Shown here piece after piece: positions 7,681 to 14,950 of a stretch of 64,000 nucleotides of DNA (its first letter is position 1; each line of letters starts with the position of its first letter). This stretch comes from Collinsella sp. (GTDB lineage Bacteria > Actinomycetota > Coriobacteriia > Coriobacteriales > Coriobacteriaceae). Made by a program: the position numbers and the translations under genes. The notes beneath the pieces are model-generated. The model did no database searches, was not told where the DNA came from, and saw only the letters and a list, made by a program, of their open reading frames with translations. The stretch lies in NCBI GenBank assembly GCA_019414565.1, contig DXLU01000016.1, forward strand, positions 26,331 to 90,330, read 5' to 3'.

Positions 7681-7722
7681 AAAAAAGCGGGCCACGCCGG
7701 GGATTTCCGGCGCGGCCCGCTT
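7681..7722 (-). terminator. Terminator of the lactate/hydroxyacid dehydrogenase gene
   Basis: AAGCGGGCCACGCCGG pairs with CCGGCGCGGCCCGCTT around a 6-nt loop. On the minus strand it is followed by a run of six T. Confidence 0.9.
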
Positions 7723-7763
7723 AGTATCGCGCTTAGATTCGCAAGGTTGCGGCAGCCAGCGGC

Positions 7764-8741
7764 CTACTTTGCGTCGTAGGCCTCGGCGTTCCACCAGTCG
7801 AGCTGGGCGATGTTGTCGCGGATGTGCTGGCAGCTCTTGTGGAAGCCCTCGAGCTCGTGCTCGGACAGGTCGAGCGTGTAGACCTCCTCGACGCCCTCGG
7901 CACTGATCACGCACGGCAGGGAGGTAAAGATGCCCTCCTCGCCATACTGACCGGTCATGAGCGTGGAGGCGGAAAGCACGGCGTGCTCGTTGTGCAGCAC
8001 GGCGGCGCAGACGCGCGCGGCGGAGTTGGCGACGGCGTACTCGGTGCACTGCTTGCCCTGGTAGGTCACATAGCCGCCCTTGCGTGCAAGCTCCTCGACC
8101 TCCATGTGGTCGAAGGCGTACTTGTCGGGGTTCTCGGCCTGAAGCTCGTTAAGGCTCTTGCCGGCGATGGTCGCGGACTTAAAGGCGGCCAGCTGGCTAA
8201 AGCCGTGCTCGCCGATCATGTAGGCGTCGATGGACTTGGGGCTTACGCCGACCTTCTTGGAGATCTCGGTGCGCAGGCGGGCGGAGTCCAGACCGCAGCC
8301 CGAGCCGATAATCTTCTTGGGATCGTAGCCGGTCAGGTGCCACAGCTCGGTGCACACGACGTCGCAGGGGTTGGAGATGCTCACGAAGATGCCGTCAAAG
8401 CCGGCGTCGACGATGCGCTTGGCAAAGGTGCGGGCGGCGTCGGTGGTAAAGAACAGCTCGCCGTCGCGGTTGCCGGCGGCCAGTGCGACCTTACCGGCAG
8501 CGTTGACGATGACGTTGCAGCAGGCCAGCTCCTCGTAGTGGTCGTAGCAGTTGACGATCTTGGTGTTGTACGGGACAAACGAAAGGGAGTCGCGCAAGTC
8601 CTGGACCTCGGACGTCACCTTGGCCTCGTTGATATCGCACAGGTACAGCTCATCGGCAATACCCTGCATGAGTAGGCTGTTGGCGACATGTGCTCCTACG
8701 TGGCCCTGGCCGACCACACCGATCTTACGCGTCTGGTACAT
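7764..8741 (-). CDS. L-lactate / L-2-hydroxyacid dehydrogenase
   Basis: This 325-residue NAD-dependent enzyme of the LDH/MDH family interconverts a 2-oxoacid and its L-2-hydroxyacid, typically pyruvate and lactate, to recycle NADH in fermentation. Visible are the Rossmann motif IGVVGQGHVGAHVA (residues 7-20), ISNPCDVV, GSGCGLDSARLR (substrate Arg) and the catalytic His in IGEHGFSQ. The canonical GEHGDS is changed to GEHGFS and the usual GTGT to GSGC, as in L-2-hydroxyisocaproate dehydrogenases, so a bulkier substrate is possible. The ATG has AAAGGA 8 bases upstream, and a TACAAT -10-like box lies further up. It is monocistronic with its own terminator. Confidence 0.88.
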   Translation of the reverse strand: MYQTRKIGVVGQGHVGAHVANSLLMQGIADELYLCDINEAKVTSEVQDLRDSLSFVPYNTKIVNCYDHYEELACCNVIVNAAGKVALAAGNRDGELFFTTDAARTFAKRIVDAGFDGIFVSISNPCDVVCTELWHLTGYDPKKIIGSGCGLDSARLRTEISKKVGVSPKSIDAYMIGEHGFSQLAAFKSATIAGKSLNELQAENPDKYAFDHMEVEELARKGGYVTYQGKQCTEYAVANSAARVCAAVLHNEHAVLSASTLMTGQYGEEGIFTSLPCVISAEGVEEVYTLDLSEHELEGFHKSCQHIRDNIAQLDWWNAEAYDAK

Positions 8742-8952
8742 ATAATGTATCCTTTCGGCCGAGTTTTTCGCGTTGAACCATTGTAGCGTTCTGCTGTTAC
8801 TTTGCTAGGCTAAAGTGCAGTAGATTTTGGGACATGCCTTAATCTCTACTTTTGGAGTGATTTGGGCCGCTGACGGCATCGCTGGGCGATGCGCTCGCGC
8901 GGATGGGGCCGGTCGTTGTACCATAGCTGCAACTGACTCGTAAGGAGCATCC

Positions 8953-9879
8953 ATGCCCATTCGTATTCCCGACGCCCTCCCTGCCGCCGCGCAGCTCGAG
9001 AGCGAGAACATCTTTGTCATGACCGAGTACCGCGCGCTGCACCAGGACATTCGTCCGCTGCGCGTGCTCATCCTCAACCTCATGCCCACCAAGATTGCCA
9101 CCGAGACGCAGATCATGCGCAAGCTCTCCAACACGCCGCTGCAGGTAGAGGTGGACCTGCTGCGTACCAAGACGCACGAGGCCACGCACGTGAGCGCCGG
9201 CCACCTGGAGACGTTCTATCGCACGTTCGACGACATCCGCGACATCCACTACGACGGCCTGATTATCACGGGCGCGCCGGTGGAGCAGATGCCGTTCGAG
9301 GAGGTCGACTACTGGCCCGAGCTCTGCCAGATCATGGATTGGTCCACCACGCACGTGCACTCTACGCTGCACATTTGTTGGGGCGCGCAGGCCGGCCTGT
9401 ACCATCATTACGGTATCCAGAAGTACGACCTGCCGGCAAAGGCGAGCGGCGTATTTGAGCATTATCTGGTGAAGCCGCAAAGCCCGCTGGTCCGCGGCTT
9501 TGATGACCGTTTCTATGCCGTGCATTCGCGCAACACCGATGTGCGCCGCGAGGACGTGGAGGCCGAGCCGCAGCTTGAGGTCGTGGCCGTGTCCGACGAG
9601 GTTGGCCTGTACATTGTCAAGTCGACCGACAGCCGTCGCTTTTTTGTATTTGGCCACCCCGAGTACGATACCGACACGTTGCGCCTGGAGTACGAGCGCG
9701 ACGTGAAGCGCGGCCTCAACCCTCAGGTGCCGGCGCATTACTTCCCGGGCGACGATCCCACCGCCGAGCCGCGCAACGTCTGGCGCAGCCAGGCTCAGCT
9801 GCTCTACACCAACTGGCTCAACTACTACGTCTACCAGACCACGCCCTACGACCTGGCCCGCGCCGGCGAGGAGCACTAG
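8953..9879 (+). CDS. metA: Homoserine O-acetyltransferase (MetA family)
   Basis: This 308-residue MetA-family enzyme activates homoserine at the first committed step of methionine synthesis. Cys142 in HICWGAQAG is the predicted acyl-enzyme nucleophile, and FGHPEYD supplies the His and Glu. Residue 111 is Glu (GAPVEQ). In characterised MetA proteins, Glu at 111 goes with acetyl-CoA and Gly with succinyl-CoA, so this is probably an acetyltransferase despite its MetA fold. The start has TAAGGAG 7 bases upstream. No SAM riboswitch or T-box is visible in the 211-bp leader. Confidence 0.93.
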   Translation: MPIRIPDALPAAAQLESENIFVMTEYRALHQDIRPLRVLILNLMPTKIATETQIMRKLSNTPLQVEVDLLRTKTHEATHVSAGHLETFYRTFDDIRDIHYDGLIITGAPVEQMPFEEVDYWPELCQIMDWSTTHVHSTLHICWGAQAGLYHHYGIQKYDLPAKASGVFEHYLVKPQSPLVRGFDDRFYAVHSRNTDVRREDVEAEPQLEVVAVSDEVGLYIVKSTDSRRFFVFGHPEYDTDTLRLEYERDVKRGLNPQVPAHYFPGDDPTAEPRNVWRSQAQLLYTNWLNYYVYQTTPYDLARAGEEH

Positions 9880-9921
9880 ACTGCGATGGTGCTGCTGTAG
9901 CCGTGGCTGATGTGGCGGCGA

Positions 9922-10518
9922 TTAGGCGCTGATGATGTTGGGCAGCGGCAGGTCGTGGGCATCGGTGGGGATGTGGTCGACGCGCTGTTCGTCAAAGGCG
10001 ATGCCGACGATTTGACATACGGGCGAGAGCATGGGCAGGTAGCGGTCATAGCAGCCGCCGCCGTAGCCTAGGCGCGTGCCGGTGCGGTCGAATGCTACGA
10101 GCGGCACGACGATCATGTCGAGAGCTTCGGCAGGCACGATAGGGAAGCGGCTGCTGTCGATGTCCGTGGCCGCAAAGGCCCGCGTGGGGTGGGCGATAAA
10201 CGGAGCCGCGTCCGCGTCGCCGGCAGCAACTGCCCGCATACACATGCGCTGGCCACAAGCTGCGGCGTCTGTTGCCGAGAGCATGCACGGATAGGCCACG
10301 CGCCAGCCACGTTTGGCGGCAGCTGCGGCAAACGCGGCTGAGTCGACTTCGGAACCCATCGCGGCATAGACGGCAACGGTGTGCGGCGCCGCGGCATCCA
10401 AGCGGCCCAGCAGCTCAACCAGCCGCGCACAGATATCAGCAGACTTCGCCGCCCGCAAGTCCAAATCAAGAGCATCGCGCCGAGCAATCACCGCCCGCCG
10501 CAACTCAGTCTTGTCCAT
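9922..10518 (-). CDS. 5-formyltetrahydrofolate cyclo-ligase
   Basis: The protein has 198 residues. Enzymes of this family (MTHFS/YgfA) use ATP to convert 5-formyl-THF to 5,10-methenyl-THF, salvaging folate. Features are the basic N-terminus KTELRRAVIARRDAL, GSEVDS, VVPLVAFDRTGTRLGYGGGCYDRYL (phosphate/ATP-binding loop, about 145-165) and the end DHDIPTDAHD-like DLPLP. An upstream in-frame ATG at 10545 exists but falls inside the hairpin repeat; the ATG at 10518 is preceded by GAGAGGA and is preferred. It converges with metA. Confidence 0.88.
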   Translation of the reverse strand: MDKTELRRAVIARRDALDLDLRAAKSADICARLVELLGRLDAAAPHTVAVYAAMGSEVDSAAFAAAAAKRGWRVAYPCMLSATDAAACGQRMCMRAVAAGDADAAPFIAHPTRAFAATDIDSSRFPIVPAEALDMIVVPLVAFDRTGTRLGYGGGCYDRYLPMLSPVCQIVGIAFDEQRVDHIPTDAHDLPLPNIISA

Positions 10519-10534
10519 CCCGGCTTCCTCTCCC

Positions 10535-10581
10535 AAACCTACCAAAAAGGGATAGGTTTATTTTGACAGGTTTTATCTGGG
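10535..10581 (-). repeat. CCTGTCCC hairpin repeat, copy R2 (reverse orientation)
   Basis: Read on the minus strand this matches R1 and R4: CCCAGATAAAACCTG, then AAATAAACCTATCCC and TTTTTGGTAGGTTT. It overlaps the region just before the cyclo-ligase start. Confidence 0.7.
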
Positions 10582-10590
10582 CAAATGTCG

Positions 10591-10630
10591 AAACCACCAC
10601 AAAGGTGCCTGTCCCCTTTGTGGTGGTTTT
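10591..10630. terminator. CCTGTCCC hairpin, copy S1, between cyclo-ligase and hicB
   Basis: AACCACCACAAAGG pairs with CCTTTGTGGTGGTT around a loop with TGCCTGTCC, flanked by A-rich and T-rich ends. It is 3' of hicB on the minus strand and can act as its terminator. Copy S2 at 11329-11368 has compensatory changes in the stem. Confidence 0.75.
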
Positions 10631-10646
10631 GGCCCATGCGTTAACG

Positions 10647-10976
10647 CTATAACGCCGCGGCGATTGCTTCGGTCACAAACTTATTGAGTGACTCGCCCTT
10701 CTTTGCCGCCGCCAGTGCTGCCTGCTTGTGAAGCTCGGAGCCTGTTCTCACATTGAACGAGCCCTTAAAAGCCCGCTCTGGTTCCTTGCCCTTTTCGGCA
10801 CAAAACTCAAGGTAATCGTCGACGGCGTCGTGGAAGCATTGCTCCACTTCTTCAGCCGTGGAGCCTTCAAATACGATTGCGTCCCTAATGCCGGCGACCA
10901 TACCTGTTAGTACATGCTGCTCGGCATCGAACTCGACTGGGGCGAAATAGCCCTTGTATGCCAAAACGTTACTCAT
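10647..10976 (-). CDS. hicB: HicB-family antitoxin
   Basis: The 109-residue protein has the HicB partial RNase-H fold (MSNVLAYKGYFAPVEFDAEQHVLTGMV to FHDAVDDYLEFC, residues 1-65) followed by a ribbon-helix-helix-like C-terminus (SFNVRTGSELHKQAALAAAKKGESLNKFVTEAI). HicB neutralises HicA and represses the operon. I chose the ATG at 10976, which has GGAGG five bases upstream; an ATG at 10991 would add five residues. It overlaps the end of hicA, as usual for such pairs. Confidence 0.9.
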   Translation of the reverse strand: MSNVLAYKGYFAPVEFDAEQHVLTGMVAGIRDAIVFEGSTAEEVEQCFHDAVDDYLEFCAEKGKEPERAFKGSFNVRTGSELHKQAALAAAKKGESLNKFVTEAIAAAL

Positions 10977-11232
10977 GACTGCCTCCGACATCCTGCAGAA
11001 ATCGAACGATGTTTCGAATTGTCCCCGCTGTCAATTCGTCAGATGGATGAGGCGCGTGCATCACGAACATCCTGCCATCTGAGGGCCTGTAGAAGCGAAC
11101 GCGCGATCCGGATGTCTTGCCTTTGCTGTCCATTTCAAAGCCATATGAGGCCATGACTTTTAAAAAATCGGCATACCGATACGTCGAAGGGCAGCTAAAC
11201 AGTTGGGCGATGAGTTTATCGGCTCGAGTCAT
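10969..11232 (-). CDS. hicA: HicA-family mRNA interferase toxin
   Basis: The 87-residue toxin has the double-stranded-RNA-binding-like fold of HicA, which cleaves mRNA independently of ribosomes. The catalytic His is predicted in HAPHPSDELTAGTIRNIVRFL (about residues 59-79), corresponding to the family's H-P-x-x-E-L motif. It is promoter-proximal to hicB, with an 8-bp overlap, so the toxin gene comes first. At 87 residues it is slightly longer than the usual 60-80, with an N-terminal extension around TRADKLIAQLFSCPS. Confidence 0.88.
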   Translation of the reverse strand: MTRADKLIAQLFSCPSTYRYADFLKVMASYGFEMDSKGKTSGSRVRFYRPSDGRMFVMHAPHPSDELTAGTIRNIVRFLQDVGGSHE

Positions 11233-11247
11233 CCCGCCTCACATTCT

Positions 11248-11266
11248 GCAACTATATTCTAGTTGC
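11248..11266. promoter_or_regulatory. Palindromic operator of hicAB
   Basis: GCAACTA-TATTC-TAGTTGC is a perfect 7-bp inverted repeat 16 bp upstream of hicA and downstream of its promoter. That is the expected position for HicB autorepression. Confidence 0.65.
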
Positions 11267-11292
11267 AATTTAAATCCGATGCAATCACCCAT

Positions 11293-11321
11293 ACTATAGA
11301 ACATGTGTACGTATAGAACAA
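11293..11321 (-). promoter_or_regulatory. hicAB promoter
   Basis: On the minus strand TTGTTC (-35) and TATAGT (-10) are separated by exactly 17 bp. Transcription would start about 20-25 bp before the GCAACTA operator. Confidence 0.6.
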
Positions 11322-11328
11322 GTGTTCG

Positions 11329-11368
11329 AACCACTACAAAGGGGGCCTGTCCCCTTTGTAGTGGTTTT
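11329..11368. terminator. CCTGTCCC hairpin, copy S2, 3' of the M16C peptidase gene
   Basis: AACCACTACAAAGGGG pairs with CCCCTTTGTAGTGGTT, with GCCTGT in the loop and T-rich ends. Its place just after the stop of the leftward peptidase gene suggests it terminates that transcript. Confidence 0.75.
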
Positions 11369-11379
11369 GCTTGCTGTGG

Positions 11380-14300
11380 TTAGCCCATCAGGTCGACTAC
11401 GTTGAAGTTGGCGTTGCTCTTGGCGATGACGTCGCGTCCGCCAAAGACGCAGGTGGGCGAGACGGCCGCAATGCGTATCACGTCGGCGCCGAGCGAGCGA
11501 AGCTCACCGGGCGTGGCGGCGAGCATCTGGGCGCGGCGCTCCTCGCGCGCATGCGGATCGAGCCCGGCCAGGTAGGTCGTGTTGCGGCGCTTGGTGAGCG
11601 CGTACGGCTTCACCGGCGCGTCCATGCCGCTCACGCAGCTCACGATAAAGCCCTCAAAGGCGGCCTCGTCGGGCTCAAAGCTGCCGAGCCATTCGCCCGC
11701 GCGCGCCACGCGTTCAATCGAGGGATCGATCGCCGGGTCGCGGTAGGTGTAGAACGCCGCCTGGCGCTCGCCGGCTGCGCGGAATCCGCAGCCGTACGCA
11801 CCGCCCTTCACGCGGATTTCGTTCCACAGGTAGTCGTAGGAGAGTGCGTTGGCAGCCACGGCCCAAGCGCCTGTCACGTCGAGCCCCAAGCGACGCGGAT
11901 CGCACGCACGCGCGGCAAAGCAGATATCGCTGGGGATGACGAAAGCCTCGTGGCGGTCGCGCGGCGTCGGCACCACGAGCGCGTCGCGGCCGGCATCGGC
12001 ACCATCGCCCGCACCCAGCCCCAGGTCGCCCGCGGCATCCCAGTACGCGTCAAAGTCCTCGTCGCTGCCGGTAAAGCTCGCCATGCAGCCATCGGCCACA
12101 AAGATGCGGCCTGCCAGCTCGGCAAGCTTGGTACGCAGCCCGTCCACGCGCTCGTCAAAGTGGTCGAGCAGATCGCGCAGGAACAGGTAGAAGTCTACGC
12201 CCGAAAGCTGCTCGCGCACCACGGCCGAAGGCGAGCTGTAGCTCATCGCGCGACCGAGCGCCGCCGAGTGTCCGTTGTTGATAAAGCCCTGCTCGAGCCC
12301 AATGCGAATCTGCGTGAGCACATCGCGCACGCGGTCGGCGTCGGCATCGAGCAAAAGCGTGCTCGACCACACCTCGCGCGGCAGGCTCGCCAGCGCATCG
12401 ATCTTCTCGGACAGGGCGCCGGCGCTCACCAGCAGGTAGGGGCGCACGCCGTCCACGTCGGGCTGGGTCATGACCTCGGTCGTAAAGCTCAAAAAGCCCA
12501 GCTTGCCGGCAAGCAGGTTGTCGAGCTCCTCGGCCGAGTGCTCGCTCGTGGGCAGCTGTTTGAGCAGGCGGCAGAGCAGCGTCACATAGGGCAGATCCTC
12601 AAACGCGACGCAGCTCAGGTCGAAATACTGCATGGCGTAGACCAGGCGGTTGGTGGGGATGCCGTGGCGCAGGCAGGGGATGGGCGCGGTCGTGTCCACG
12701 ACCAGCGGCGGCTCAGGGCGCGCCTCGCCAATGTCGGATACACGCAGGCGCGGCAGCGTGGCCTTGGCCTCAGGCGTGTCTTCTGCCTCCTGCGCGGTAC
12801 GCAGCGCGGCCGTGCGCTCGACCACATCGGCCAGCTCGGCATCGGTCATGGCATCGCGCTTGGCTGCCAGCTCGGCGGCCTCGGCACCCTCTGCGCCCTC
12901 GGCGGCGTCCACCGGCGCCAGCTCGACCAGTGCCATGTGGTCGTTCTGCAGCACCAGCTCGCGCAGCAGGTCCTCAAAATAGCTGCCGTCCAGCTCGCCA
13001 CGAAGCTCCTCGTACACCGGGCCGTACTTGAGTGCCAACGTCGCGGCGTCGTCATCGTAGAGCCAGGTGCTCAGCGCGTCGCACGCAATGGCCACGCCGT
13101 CGGCGATACCGTAGTCGCGCTGGCGCAGGTCGTATTCGTTGCTGCTGATGATGGCTTCCAGGCGCTCGCGCGGAACGCCGTGCTCGCACAGGTCGCGGCA
13201 GGCGTCCTGGAACACGCGGCGCAGCTCGCGCGCCACGCCGGGCTGCGCGTTTTGCAACATGATGAGCTCGTAGGGCTGCAGGCTCTCGGCCGCGGTGTAG
13301 CTCACCACGTTGCCGCCCAGGCCGGCGGCCAGAATGGCCTTCTTAACCGGCGCTTCGTTGGAGCCCAGCAGCGCCTCGAACAGGATATCCGCGGCGATTG
13401 TGCGCTTGCGGTCGAGCGCGCTGCCCAGCACAAGGCCCAGGCCCACCAGGGCGTTTTCGGGCGTGGTGGCCATCTCGACGCGCTTATACTCGCAGGTCAC
13501 GGGCGCCTGCACGCCCAGCGGATTGGGCGCAAGCGTGGACGGGTCCTCGCCGGCGGCAACGGCTGCGTCCATACGGCGGCTCGCAGCGCTCGGCTGCGAC
13601 AGGTAGCGCTCGTCCAAAAAGGCCAGGGCGCGGTCCACGTCCAGGTCGCCGTAGAGCGTGATGTAGGAGTTGGAAGGATTGTAGTGGCGCGCGTGCGTGT
13701 CCAGGAACTGCTCGTAGGTGAGCGCGGGAATCGCGCGCGGGTCGCCGCCGCTCTCGTGCGCATAGGCTGTGTCGGGATAGAGCGCGGCGTTGACGGCGTC
13801 GTCAAGCACGCTCATGGGGTCGGACAGCGCGCCCTTCATCTCGTTGAACACCACGCCGTTATAGCGCAGCGTGCCCTCACGCAGGCTCGCGGAGCCGCCG
13901 TCGCCCTCGCCCTCGGTGCCCTCCGGCAGGTCCAGCTCGTAGTGCCAACCCTCCTGCTCAAAAATGGTGGGCTTGGTATAGATGGCCGGGTTGAACACCG
14001 CGTCCAGGTACACGTCCATCAGGTTGTACAGATCCTGCTCGTTGGTGGTGGCAACGGGGTAGATAGTCTTGTCGGGGTAGGTCATGGCGTTGAGGAACGT
14101 CTGCATGGAGCTCTTGATCAGGTCCACGAACGGCTCCTTGACGGGAAACTTGGCCGATCCGCACAGCACCGAGTGCTCAAGAATATGGAACACTCCGGTG
14201 GAATCGGCCGGCGGCGTCTTAAAGCCAATGGCAAAGGCCTTATTCTCGTCGTCGCACGCCAGGTACAGCAGGCGAGCGCCCGAGGCAGTGTGGCGCAGCA

Positions 14301-14424
14301 CGTAGGCGTCCGAGTCGAGCTCGGGCACGGTCTCGCAGCGCTCGACGGCAAAGCCGTGGCAGGTGGTGCCAGGCACCAGCAGTGCGGCGGCAGCGGCGCG
14401 CGGGTCGGTTGAGATGGTGGGCAT
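11380..14424 (-). CDS. M16C-family insulinase-like metallopeptidase (presequence-protease type)
   Basis: The 1014-residue zinc peptidase has the PreP/M16C single-chain layout of four homologous domains. The inverted zinc site HILEH is at about residues 80-84 (GVFHILEHSVLCGSAKFPVKEPF), with the third ligand expected near NEQDLYNLMDVYLDAV. The C-terminal half has the degenerate partner domain and the substrate-binding GGAYGCGFR (about 880). Family members degrade short peptides; no signal peptide is visible, so a cytoplasmic role is likely. I chose the ATG at 14424 with AAGGAG 7 bases upstream. The open frame continues 75 codons further up through repetitive DNA that does not look coding. Confidence 0.92.
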   Translation of the reverse strand: MPTISTDPRAAAAALLVPGTTCHGFAVERCETVPELDSDAYVLRHTASGARLLYLACDDENKAFAIGFKTPPADSTGVFHILEHSVLCGSAKFPVKEPFVDLIKSSMQTFLNAMTYPDKTIYPVATTNEQDLYNLMDVYLDAVFNPAIYTKPTIFEQEGWHYELDLPEGTEGEGDGGSASLREGTLRYNGVVFNEMKGALSDPMSVLDDAVNAALYPDTAYAHESGGDPRAIPALTYEQFLDTHARHYNPSNSYITLYGDLDVDRALAFLDERYLSQPSAASRRMDAAVAAGEDPSTLAPNPLGVQAPVTCEYKRVEMATTPENALVGLGLVLGSALDRKRTIAADILFEALLGSNEAPVKKAILAAGLGGNVVSYTAAESLQPYELIMLQNAQPGVARELRRVFQDACRDLCEHGVPRERLEAIISSNEYDLRQRDYGIADGVAIACDALSTWLYDDDAATLALKYGPVYEELRGELDGSYFEDLLRELVLQNDHMALVELAPVDAAEGAEGAEAAELAAKRDAMTDAELADVVERTAALRTAQEAEDTPEAKATLPRLRVSDIGEARPEPPLVVDTTAPIPCLRHGIPTNRLVYAMQYFDLSCVAFEDLPYVTLLCRLLKQLPTSEHSAEELDNLLAGKLGFLSFTTEVMTQPDVDGVRPYLLVSAGALSEKIDALASLPREVWSSTLLLDADADRVRDVLTQIRIGLEQGFINNGHSAALGRAMSYSSPSAVVREQLSGVDFYLFLRDLLDHFDERVDGLRTKLAELAGRIFVADGCMASFTGSDEDFDAYWDAAGDLGLGAGDGADAGRDALVVPTPRDRHEAFVIPSDICFAARACDPRRLGLDVTGAWAVAANALSYDYLWNEIRVKGGAYGCGFRAAGERQAAFYTYRDPAIDPSIERVARAGEWLGSFEPDEAAFEGFIVSCVSGMDAPVKPYALTKRRNTTYLAGLDPHAREERRAQMLAATPGELRSLGADVIRIAAVSPTCVFGGRDVIAKSNANFNVVDLMG

Positions 14425-14514
14425 ATGCAGTCTCCTTTGACGCCCCAGCGGGGGCGAATCGAGTCGAATCCTCGAGAGTATACCCATATGGGGCCTTCGA
14501 CCAATCTGCCGGAT

Positions 14515-14630
14515 GAGTGTGGATTTTCGGACACACGAGCGTGGAAATTCGGACGCAAATTGAACGAGAGTGGATTTTCGGACGGAAACAGCCCCAAAAC
14601 GCCCAAAAACCGTCCGAAAAACCACTCTCG
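14515..14630. repeat. Inverted repeat IR4 with preceding GTGGATTTTCGGAC near-repeats
   Basis: Arms CGAGAGTGGATTTTCGGACGG-like (14565-14585 and 14610-14630, 21 bp, one mismatch) flank a 24-nt loop rich in CCCCAAAA. Two degenerate direct copies of GTGGAWWTTCGGAC precede it at about 14518 and 14540. It lies upstream of the peptidase gene. Confidence 0.75.
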
Positions 14631-14659
14631 ATTTCCGACCGTCCATCACTCATGCATTT

Positions 14660-14729
14660 CTCATCTCTCACTCATCTCTAATATGAGAGATAACAGAAAG
14701 ATGAGAGATAAATATGAGAGATAACTGAG
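14660..14729. repeat. 70-bp GAGAGATAA-rich direct repeat, copy 1
   Basis: This segment contains CTCATCTCTCACTCAT followed by repeated GAGAGATAA words. It is repeated at the same 70-bp length at 14824-14893 with about seven substitutions. The two copies can also pair internally because ATCTCTC and GAGAGAT alternate. Confidence 0.85.
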
Positions 14730-14823
14730 CAGCAAAGAGACAAGCAACCATGATATTGTCTCAATATCGATTGTTCCACCAGCAAAAACATGATTTAATG
14801 AAGCAGGTAGAGATATCTTATCT

Positions 14824-14893
14824 CTCATCTTTCACTCATATCTAATACGAGAGATAACAGAAAGATAAGAGATAATTACGAGAGATAACTGAG
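14824..14893. repeat. 70-bp GAGAGATAA-rich direct repeat, copy 2
   Basis: This second copy starts 164 bp after the first and ends 57 bp before the AlbA_2 gene. Clustered GAGAGATAA sites on both strands look like a regulator-binding array; the binding protein may be the downstream gene product. The rest of 14425-14950 has no visible gene. Confidence 0.8.
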
Positions 14894-14950
14894 AGACGAG
14901 GGAAATCCGTCTGCAGCATTCTCCGCAGGACCGAGCGAAGGGACGTGCAG

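Noticed and set aside
8742..8952. Possible SAM riboswitch or T-box before metA
   Set aside because: No terminator-antiterminator pair or conserved T-box/SAM core is visible.
11371..14412. Plus-strand open frame of 1013 codons
   Set aside because: It is the exact antisense of the M16C peptidase gene. The composition (VGHDLGR, HRAVLEC-type) is the usual shadow of GC-rich coding DNA, without a ribosome binding site or recognisable motif.
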